From an uncultured Synergistales bacterium (lineage in GTDB: Bacteria; Synergistota; Synergistia; Synergistales; Aminobacteriaceae), in NCBI GenBank assembly GCA_937957815.1, contig CALFXN010000114.1:1-8361 (forward strand): a stretch of 8,361 nucleotides of DNA. The letters run 5' to 3'. Position 1 is the stretch's first letter. Every line of letters starts with the position of its first letter. Positions 1 through 4,834 of the stretch are shown one piece after another. The notes under the pieces are model-generated. The model saw only the letters and a program-made list of their open reading frames with translations. It did no database searches and was not told the origin of the DNA. A program made the position numbers and the translations under genes.

Positions 1-1384
1 CGAAGGAGTTCCGGTCCGGGATGCCGCCGACCGCGATGACGTCGTCGATCGCGACGCCTTCGCGCAGGAAGAGTTCCATGATGGCCCGCGCGCCGAACGC
101 GGTTCCCTCGACGAGCGAACGGAAGAGACGCGGCGCGTCCGTCCCGAGCGAGAGCCCCGCGACGGCGCCCGTGAGACGCTGGTCCGCGAACGGCGTCCGG
201 CGGCCATTGAACCAGTCGAGCGCGATGGGGACGGTCGTGTCCGGCGGCAGCGCCGCGGCCGCGTCGGAGAGCACGGGGAGGATCGTCTTTTCGAAGTCGG
301 CGATGTCGCCCCCGAGACGCGCGGTCGGCCAGAGAAGCAGGCGGCGGAACCAGTCGTAGACGTCGCCGAAGCCCGACTGTCCCGCTTCGAGCCCGACGAG
401 GCCCGGGACGACCGAGCCGTCGACCTGACCGCAGATTCCGGGGATCGTCCGGTCGCCGATCACTGCGGGGTCGACGACCATGATGTCGCACGTCGACGTC
501 CCCATGATCCGCAGCAGGGTCCGCTCGCGGATGCCGCTGCCGACCGCGCCCGCGTGGGCGTCGATGATTCCGGCCGCGACGGGGATTCCGGGTGCGAGCC
601 CGAAGCGCTTCGCCCACTCCGGCGAGAGGCCGCCGACGGACCGGTCGGACGTGACCGTTTCGGCCGCGACGCGCTCGCGGACGCCCGCGAGCAACGGATC
701 GACCTGCGTCCAGAAAACATCGGGCGGCAATCCGCCCCACTCCGCGCACCACGCCCCCTTGTGCCCGGCGGCGCAGCGGTTCCGGCGGATGCCGGCGGCG
801 TTCCGAACGCCCGTGAGCAGCGCGGGGATCCAGTCGCTCTGTTCGACCCACGAGAACGCGGCCGCGCGGACCTTCGGCGAGACGCGCAGGACGTGGAGGA
901 TCTTCGCCCAGAACCACTCCGACGAGTAGACGCCGCCGACACGGCGCGTGTAGTCGATCGGCGAGCGTCGGGCGGCGTCGTTGATCGCCGCGGCCTCGTC
1001 GACGGCCGTGTGGTCCTTCCAGAGAAGGAACATCGCGTCCGGGTCGTCCGCGAATTCCGGGAGCAGCGCGAGCGGAGCGCCGGACGCATCGACGGCGCAC
1101 GGCGTGGAGCCCGTGGCGTCGACGCCGATCCCGGCGACTGCGGCGCGTTCGTCGCGCGTCAGCGGATCGAGGGCCATCCGTACGGCTTGCTCCATCGCCT
1201 CGATGTAGTCGCGGGGGTGCTGACGAAAACGATTGGATGCAGGGTCGCAATGGCGTCCCTCCGCCCATCGCGGGAAGGGGGCCGTTCCGGCCGAGATCTC
1301 TCTGCCGTCCGTCGCGCCCACGACCAGCGCCCGGACGGAATCCGTTCCGAAGTCCACGCCCAGGACAGCGCGTTCGTCGTCCAT
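1..1384 (-). CDS. araB: L-ribulokinase (AraB), C-terminus cut by window edge
   Basis: ATP-dependent cytoplasmic kinase that phosphorylates L-ribulose to L-ribulose 5-phosphate in L-arabinose catabolism. Reading the reverse complement from the ATG at 1384 gives an open frame of 461 residues that leaves the window at base 1 without a stop; AraB proteins are usually about 560 residues, so roughly the last 100 are missing. FGGY-kinase landmarks are visible: phosphate loop GVDFGTDSVRAL (9-20), TGSTP (91-95), the AraB-typical WKDHTAV (122-128) and GGVYSSEWFWAKILHV (150-165), RCAAGHKG (203-210), catalytic Asp275 in GIIDAHAGAVG (272-282), MGTSTCD (294-300), ICGQVDGSVVPG (317-328) and DWFNGRRTP (390-398). 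These match E. coli AraB almost word for word from memory. The start is fixed by AAGGAGG (complement of 1393-1399), 8 nt upstream. It is transcribed divergently from the aldolase operon. No isomerase (araA) or epimerase (araD) is in view. Confidence 0.95.
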   Translation of the reverse strand, partial: MDDERAVLGVDFGTDSVRALVVGATDGREISAGTAPFPRWAEGRHCDPASNRFRQHPRDYIEAMEQAVRMALDPLTRDERAAVAGIGVDATGSTPCAVDASGAPLALLPEFADDPDAMFLLWKDHTAVDEAAAINDAARRSPIDYTRRVGGVYSSEWFWAKILHVLRVSPKVRAAAFSWVEQSDWIPALLTGVRNAAGIRRNRCAAGHKGAWCAEWGGLPPDVFWTQVDPLLAGVRERVAAETVTSDRSVGGLSPEWAKRFGLAPGIPVAAGIIDAHAGAVGSGIRERTLLRIMGTSTCDIMVVDPAVIGDRTIPGICGQVDGSVVPGLVGLEAGQSGFGDVYDWFRRLLLWPTARLGGDIADFEKTILPVLSDAAAALPPDTTVPIALDWFNGRRTPFADQRLTGAVAGLSLGTDAPRLFRSLVEGTAFGARAIMELFLREGVAIDDVIAVGGIPDRNSF

Positions 1385-1400
1385 GCTTCGCTCCTCCTTC

Positions 1401-1432
1401 AAAGATGCTCCGTAACGGTGCGCGGCATCTTT
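1401..1432 (-). repeat. Inverted repeat in araB leader (operator or RNA hairpin)
   Basis: The perfect 8-bp arms AAAGATGC (1401-1408) and GCATCTTT (1425-1432) flank a 16-nt spacer. The spacer contains a smaller dyad, CCGT-A-ACGG (1410-1418). On the araB transcript the stem ends one base before the GAAGGAGG ribosome binding site, so it could act as a protein operator, as a translational hairpin, or both. It does not match the Bacillus AraR operator as I recall it. Confidence 0.5.
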
Positions 1433-1449
1433 TCTTCCCTTCGTAGTGT

Positions 1450-1455
1450 ATTATA
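1450..1455 (-). promoter_or_regulatory. Candidate -10 box for araB
   Basis: The plus-strand ATTATA reads as a perfect TATAAT on the minus strand. Transcription would start near 1443 and give a leader of about 59 nt that contains the inverted repeat 1401-1432 and the araB Shine-Dalgarno. At 17-nt spacing the -35 position reads ACGGGC, which does not resemble TTGACA, and there is no extended TGn. An activator may therefore be needed. This is a sequence match only. Confidence 0.45.
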
Positions 1456-1472
1456 TCGAATGAAAAGTAAAT

Positions 1473-1510
1473 GCCCGTTGTTTCGCGGAATACGGAGCGG
1501 ACAAACGGGC
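1473..1510 (+). repeat. Inverted repeat upstream of aldolase operon
   Basis: Arms 1473-1486 (GCCCGTTGTTTCGC) and 1497-1510 (GCGGACAAACGGGC) are complementary at 11 of 14 positions, including a perfect outer 7-bp block GCCCGTT/AACGGGC. The inner spacer is 10 nt. It lies between the AT-rich promoter island and the aldolase start, a usual position for a repressor operator of the plus-strand operon or a leader stem-loop. Confidence 0.45.
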
Positions 1511-1525
1511 GCCGGGTTCCGGCGC
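1509..1525 (+). other. GC-rich leader hairpin before aldolase RBS
   Basis: The perfect 7-bp stem GCGCCGG/CCGGCGC closes a 3-nt loop (GTT). It ends 4 nt before the GGAGG ribosome binding site (1530-1534) of the aldolase gene and shares 2 nt with the right arm of the upstream inverted repeat. It has no following T-run, so it is not an intrinsic terminator. It may affect ribosome access or mRNA stability. Confidence 0.5.
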
Positions 1526-1541
1526 GAATGGAGGAAACGAT

Positions 1542-2183
1542 ATGAGAATGGAAACGGCGCGGACGCAGATCGTTGAGTTCGGGCGACGCCTCGTGACGGC
1601 GCGTCTGACGACGGGGACGGGCGGGAATCTGAGCTTTTTCGACCGGAAGGAGGGGCTCGTCGCGATCAAGCCCTCGGGCGTCGACTATTTCGAGATGAAG
1701 CCGGAGGACGTCGCGCTCTTCGAGCCTGACGGAACGCCCGTCGAGGTTCCGAAGAAGCCGTCGAGCGAGACGGCGATGCACCTCGAGGTCTACCGCCGGC
1801 GACCCGACGTGAACGCGGTCGTCCACACGCACTCGGTCTTCGCGACGACGATCGCCTGCATGGGGTGGGAGCTTCCCGCCGTTCACTACCTCGTTGGCTT
1901 TTCGGGATACAAGGTCCCGCTCGCGAAGTACGCGACCTACGGAACGCCCGAACTCGCCCGCAACACGGCCGACGCGCTCGGCTCGTTCAACGCGGTCCTG
2001 ATGGCGAACCACGGCCTTCTCGCGGTCGGCCCGACGATGCTCGGGGCCTTCTCGACGGCCGAGGAGATCGAACTCGTGGCGCAGATCTACGTTCGCGCGA
2101 AGGCGATGGGCGACCCCGTCATCCTCCCGAGGGAAGAGATGGAGGTCGTCATCGGGAAGTTCGCGAACTACGGCCAGAAGTGA
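1542..2183 (+). CDS. fucA: Class II sugar-phosphate aldolase, L-fuculose-1-phosphate aldolase type
   Basis: Zinc-dependent cytoplasmic aldolase of the FucA/AraD superfamily, 213 residues (E. coli FucA is about 215). The expected reaction is cleavage of L-fuculose 1-phosphate, or possibly L-rhamnulose 1-phosphate, to dihydroxyacetone phosphate and L-lactaldehyde. Visible motifs are the phosphate-binding TGTGGN (24-29), KPSG (43-46) and SS (74-75), Glu76 matching the catalytic FucA Glu73, zinc ligands His95, His97 and His157 (in VHTHS and ANHGL), Tyr116 in VHY, and a C-terminal FANYG with Tyr210. The AraD-specific HADYF segment is absent, arguing against ribulose-phosphate 4-epimerase, although KPSGVDY and KKPSS look AraD-like. 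Start: GGAGG at 1530-1534 lies 7 nt before ATG 1542; the alternative Met3 is too far away. The stop is followed after 2 nt by the kinase start, so the two are probably co-translated. The family call is firm; the substrate is inferred. Confidence 0.82.
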   Translation: MRMETARTQIVEFGRRLVTARLTTGTGGNLSFFDRKEGLVAIKPSGVDYFEMKPEDVALFEPDGTPVEVPKKPSSETAMHLEVYRRRPDVNAVVHTHSVFATTIACMGWELPAVHYLVGFSGYKVPLAKYATYGTPELARNTADALGSFNAVLMANHGLLAVGPTMLGAFSTAEEIELVAQIYVRAKAMGDPVILPREEMEVVIGKFANYGQK

Positions 2184-2185
2184 CC

Positions 2186-3664
2186 ATGAACCCCCGACGC
2201 CTTCTCGCGTTCGACCTCGGCAGCTCGGGCGGCCGGGCGCTTTGGGGAACCTTCGACGGTGGACGGCTGTCGATGGAGGTTCTCCGCACCTTCCCGAACG
2301 GACCGGTCCGGATGCACGGAGGCTGGTACTGGGACATGCTCCGGCTCGTGTCGGAGGTGGAGGAGGGAATCCGCGCCGCGGTCCGGAAGAGCGGCGGCGA
2401 GCCGTTCACGATCGGCGTGGATACATGGGGCGTCGACGTCGCGCTCGTCGACGAAACGGGGCAGATCCTCGGGAATGTCCATAACTACCGCGATCCCCGG
2501 ACCGAAGGGCTCTACGACGAAATCTTCCCGCTCCTGCCGCGCGAGGAGATCTACGCGACGACGGGAATCATGTTCATCCAGTTCAACACGCTCGTTCAGC
2601 TCTTCGCGGAGAAGAAGGCGCGTCCCTGGGTGCTCGAACGGGCACGGCGCCTGCTCTTTCCGCCGGACTTCTTCAACTGGGTCCTGACGGGGCGGTGCGT
2701 CAGCGAGCGGACCATCGCGTCGACGTCGCAGTTCCTCGACCCCGGAACGGGCGAGTGGGCGCGGGGCCTTCTCGACCGGCTCGGAATCCCGCACCATTTC
2801 CTGTGCCCGATCGTCGCGCCCGGAACCGTCCTCGGACCGCTGACGCCCGAGATGCGCTCCATCACGGGGGCGCCGGAGAGCGTCCGCGTCGTCGCGGTCG
2901 GCGGACACGACACGGCCTCGGCGTTCTACGCGACGCCGGCCGTCGGGCCGGACTGCGCGTTCATCAGCGCGGGGACGTGGTCGCTGCTCGGACGCGAACT
3001 CGCGACGCCGGAGCGCTCCGCCGCGTCGATGGACGCGAACTTCTCCAACGAGTGCGGCGTCGCCGATACGATCGCGTACAACAAGATCCTCGGAGGGCTC
3101 TGGCTCATCCAGGAGTGCCGCCGGTGCTGGCGCGAGGCGGGGAACGACCTCTCGTTCGCCGACATCCACACCGCCGCGCGGGAGGCGGAGGGGCTCCGCT
3201 TCGTGTTCGACCCCGACGACCCCCGGTTCATGAATCCGGACAACATGCCGCGCGAGATCGCCGCGTGGTTCTCGGACCGGGGCGAGGACGCGCCGCGGTC
3301 CACAGCGGAGATCGCGCGCTCGGTGTACGAGAGCCTCGCGCTGAATCACGCTCTTGCGATCGGGGATATGGAACGGATCTTCGGACGGCCCGTGACGGCC
3401 GTTCACATCGTCAGCGGCGGGTCGCAGGCCGAGCTTCTGTGCCGCTTCACGGCGGACGCCTCGGGCCTGCCGGTCCACGCCGGGCCCGTCGAGGCGACGG
3501 CGGTCGGCAACATGCTGTCGCAGCTCGTCGCGACGGGAGACGTTTCCGGAACGAAGGAAGGGAGGGAGATCGTCGGACGATCGTACGACATCGCGACCTA
3601 CGAACCGGGGCGGGATGGGAAGTGGGACGCGGCCCTGCGGAAGCTCCGGGCCGCGCGGGGATGA
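2186..3664 (+). CDS. rhaB: Rhamnulokinase (FGGY family), possibly acting on L-fuculose
   Basis: FGGY-family carbohydrate kinase of 492 residues (E. coli RhaB is 489), expected to phosphorylate L-rhamnulose at O1 using ATP in the cytoplasm. RhaB features in order are the phosphate loop FDLGSSGGR (9-17), IGVDTWGVDVALVD (76-89), YRDPRTEGL (101-109), GIMFIQFNTLVQL (127-139), PPDFFNWVLTG (159-169), catalytic Asp242 in GGHDTAS (239-245), ISAGTWSL (260-267), RFMNPDNM (347-354), and the C-terminal nucleotide-binding stretch VHIVSGGSQAELLCR (406-420) through AGPVEATAVGN (432-442). The start ATG 2186 is 2 nt after the aldolase stop, with only a weak Shine-Dalgarno (AGAAG), which suggests translational coupling. 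The same frame is open further upstream, but that part overlaps the aldolase and does not look like protein. Bacteroides FucK is, as I recall, a kinase of this same subfamily, so L-fuculose is a real alternative substrate. Confidence 0.88.
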   Translation: MNPRRLLAFDLGSSGGRALWGTFDGGRLSMEVLRTFPNGPVRMHGGWYWDMLRLVSEVEEGIRAAVRKSGGEPFTIGVDTWGVDVALVDETGQILGNVHNYRDPRTEGLYDEIFPLLPREEIYATTGIMFIQFNTLVQLFAEKKARPWVLERARRLLFPPDFFNWVLTGRCVSERTIASTSQFLDPGTGEWARGLLDRLGIPHHFLCPIVAPGTVLGPLTPEMRSITGAPESVRVVAVGGHDTASAFYATPAVGPDCAFISAGTWSLLGRELATPERSAASMDANFSNECGVADTIAYNKILGGLWLIQECRRCWREAGNDLSFADIHTAAREAEGLRFVFDPDDPRFMNPDNMPREIAAWFSDRGEDAPRSTAEIARSVYESLALNHALAIGDMERIFGRPVTAVHIVSGGSQAELLCRFTADASGLPVHAGPVEATAVGNMLSQLVATGDVSGTKEGREIVGRSYDIATYEPGRDGKWDAALRKLRAARG

Positions 3665-3670
3665 GTTCTC

Positions 3671-3686
3671 CCCCCGAAAACGGGGG
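3671..3686 (+). other. Hairpin between kinase and binding-protein genes
   Basis: A perfect 6-bp stem CCCCCG/CGGGGG with loop AAAA starts 6 nt after the kinase stop and ends 11 nt before the AAGGAG ribosome binding site of the binding-protein gene. No T-run follows, so it is not a standard terminator. Likely roles are blocking 3'-to-5' decay of the upstream message or marking a processing point that separates enzyme mRNA from transporter mRNA. Confidence 0.5.
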
Positions 3687-3697
3687 ATCATCGCACG

Positions 3698-3703
3698 AAG
3701 GAG
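3698..3703 (+). promoter_or_regulatory. RBS deciding the binding-protein start
   Basis: AAGGAG sits 9 nt from ATG 3713 and 3 nt from the in-frame GTG 3707. Only the ATG has workable spacing, and it starts the protein directly at the signal-peptide MRKN. Confidence 0.7.
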
Positions 3704-3712
3704 AGTGTGGAT

Positions 3713-4711
3713 ATGAGGAAGAACGTATCTGTGGCTCTTGCGCTTGTCATGGCTCTTTCCCTGATCCTCTGCGGCGTCGCCGCGGAGGCGAAGGACGCCG
3801 AAATCGCGGTCGTCGTGAAGATCAGCGGTATTCCCTGGTTCAACCGCCTTGAAGAGGGCGTCAAGCGGGCGGCCGGCGAACTCAAGGTCAACGCCTATCA
3901 GCAGGGGCCGTCGGACGCCGACCCGGCGCAGCAGGTCAAGATCGTCGAAGACCTCATCGCCAAGGGCGTGAGCGCGATCTGCGTCGTCCCGAACGACGCG
4001 AAGGCGCTCGAACCCGTCTTTGCGAAGGCGAAGGCCAAGGGCATCATCGTCCTGACGCACGAGTCCGACAAGCAGAAGGGCGCGGATTTCGACATCGAGC
4101 TGATCGACAACAAGAAGTTCGGCGAGATGAATTTCGAGCGCGTCGCGAAGGCAATGGGCGGCAAGGGCGAGTTCGCGGTATTCGTCGGCAGCCTGACCGT
4201 TCCGCTCCACAACTACTGGGCGGATGTCGGCCTCGCCTACGTGAAGGCGAAGTATCCGGAGATGAAGCTCGTCACCGACCGGATCCCCTGCGGCGAGTCG
4301 GTCGAGGAGTCGTTCAAGAAGACGAACGACCTTCTCAAGACCTATCCGAACCTCAAGGGCATCGTCGGCTTCGGAAGCCTCGGCCCCATCGGCGCGGCGC
4401 AGGCCCTGAAGAAGAAGGGCCCGGCGGGCGCTGTCGCGGTCGTCGGAACGGTGATCCCGAGCCACGCGGCCCCCTCCCTCAAGGACGGCTACATCACGCA
4501 CGGCTACCTCTGGGATCCGGCGGACGCGGGCTACGCGATGGTCGCGGTGGCGAAGGCCATGCTCGACAAGCAGGAGATCAAAGAGGGGCAGGAAATCAAG
4601 GGACTCGGCGCCATGAAGATCGTGACTGACCCGGACACGAAGGGAAAGGTCATCACGTTCGACAAGATCCTCGACATCACGGCGGAGAGCGCCGGGAAGC
4701 TCGGCTTCTAG
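3713..4711 (+). CDS. Periplasmic sugar-binding protein of CUT2 ABC importer (LsrB/RhaS-like)
   Basis: Substrate receptor of the ABC importer encoded downstream, 332 residues. The N-terminus is a Sec type I signal peptide: MRKN, a hydrophobic core (about 5-22), then AEA with likely cleavage between Ala26 and Lys27. Cys20 is preceded by LIL, not a lipobox, so the protein should be soluble in the periplasm. The mature part follows the type I periplasmic-binding fold: AEIAVVVKISGIPWF (29-43), GPSDADPAQQVKIVEDLIAKG (65-85), ICVVPND (89-95), GIIVLTHESD (110-119), and a second lobe with GIVGFGSLGPIGAAQAL (216-232). Overall layout resembles LsrB and rhizobial RhaS. Start choice: AAGGAG at 3698-3703 is 9 nt from ATG 3713 but only 3 nt from the in-frame GTG 3707, so ATG is preferred. 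Neighbouring kinase and aldolase genes point to L-rhamnose or L-fucose; the ligand is not proven. Confidence 0.88.
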   Translation: MRKNVSVALALVMALSLILCGVAAEAKDAEIAVVVKISGIPWFNRLEEGVKRAAGELKVNAYQQGPSDADPAQQVKIVEDLIAKGVSAICVVPNDAKALEPVFAKAKAKGIIVLTHESDKQKGADFDIELIDNKKFGEMNFERVAKAMGGKGEFAVFVGSLTVPLHNYWADVGLAYVKAKYPEMKLVTDRIPCGESVEESFKKTNDLLKTYPNLKGIVGFGSLGPIGAAQALKKKGPAGAVAVVGTVIPSHAAPSLKDGYITHGYLWDPADAGYAMVAVAKAMLDKQEIKEGQEIKGLGAMKIVTDPDTKGKVITFDKILDITAESAGKLGF

Positions 4712-4714
4712 CGG

Positions 4715-4759
4715 CGCGGGAAGTCAATAACGGCGTTCGCGGGAAGTCCGCACGCCGTT
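4715..4759 (+). repeat. Direct and inverted repeats after the binding-protein gene
   Basis: An 11-bp direct repeat, CGCGGGAAGTC, occurs at 4715-4725 and 4738-4748. The second copy lies inside an inverted repeat with arms AACGGCGT (4729-4736) and ACGCCGTT (4752-4759). GCGG/CCGC (4739-4742 and 4748-4751) extends that stem inward after a 2-nt bulge. CGTTCGCGG also repeats directly (4734-4742 and 4756-4764, allowing one mismatch in the first base). The predicted RNA is a stable stem-loop just after the binding-protein stop. Confidence 0.5.
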
Positions 4760-4777
4760 CGCGGAAAAAGCAGCAGC

Positions 4778-4815
4778 AAAGGGAGCCGCTCCCGCAGTCG
4801 GCGCGGCTCCTTTTT
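4778..4815 (+). terminator. Intrinsic terminator or attenuator between binding protein and ATPase
   Basis: AAAGGGAGCCGC (4778-4789) pairs with 4803-4814. The core is eight Watson-Crick pairs, GGAGCCGC/GCGGCTCC, followed by one G-U and three A-U pairs. The loop is 13 nt and the right arm runs into five T residues (4811-4815). This has the form of a rho-independent terminator. It lies inside the transporter operon and only 6 nt before the GGAGG of the ATPase gene, so partial readthrough is the likely purpose: more binding protein than membrane components, as is common in ABC sugar operons. Confidence 0.72.
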
Positions 4816-4834
4816 CAGTCTGGAGGCTCGGAAT

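Larger units (their letters stand above)
1385..1541. promoter_or_regulatory. Divergent control region between araB and the aldolase operon
   Basis: This 157-bp gap separates the start codons of araB (minus) and the aldolase (plus), so promoters for both directions should lie here. An AT-rich island at about 1448-1472 stands out in otherwise GC-rich DNA. It holds a perfect TATAAT on the minus strand (1455-1450) and TATTAT/TATATC-like hexamers on the plus strand (1449-1457). I found no good -35 box for either direction, which would fit activator-dependent promoters. Two inverted repeats flank the island (1401-1432 and 1473-1510) and a GC hairpin (1509-1525) precedes the aldolase ribosome binding site. 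No regulator gene is in the window, so the controlling protein is unknown. Confidence 0.7.

Noticed and set aside
460..1089. 209-codon open frame on the minus strand
   Set aside because: Same strand as araB but out of frame; Ser/Arg-rich translation. The correct frame is the one giving conserved AraB motifs from 1384 to the window edge.
1385..1541. Known riboswitch in the leader region
   Set aside because: The gap is short and split between two divergent transcripts, and none of the conserved cores I know is visible. Only simple hairpins can be supported.
554..1576. 340-codon open frame on the plus strand
   Set aside because: Antisense to araB, crosses the promoter region and overlaps the aldolase start; composition is Arg/Gly/Asp-rich with no domain.
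1542..2183. Aldolase as AraD (L-ribulose-5-phosphate 4-epimerase), suggested by divergent araB
   Set aside because: The AraD HADYF region is absent, and FucA-type Glu76, Tyr116 and the FucA-like C-terminal half are present. AraD-like words in the N-terminal half are reported as a finding but do not outweigh this.
3713..3772. Binding protein as a lipoprotein, because of Cys20
   Set aside because: The residues before Cys20 are Leu-Ile-Leu, with no Ala, Gly or Ser at -1. The AEA cleavage motif a few residues later fits signal peptidase I better.
2695..3852. 385-codon plus-strand frame overlapping kinase and binding-protein genes
   Set aside because: Alternative frame of the kinase gene, Arg-rich, with no family signature; the kinase frame has all catalytic motifs.
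2168..4501. 777-codon open frame on the minus strand
   Set aside because: It runs antisense across the kinase and binding-protein genes, and its translation is dominated by Arg, Asp, Ala and Leu with no recognisable motif. It is a by-product of high GC at third codon positions.
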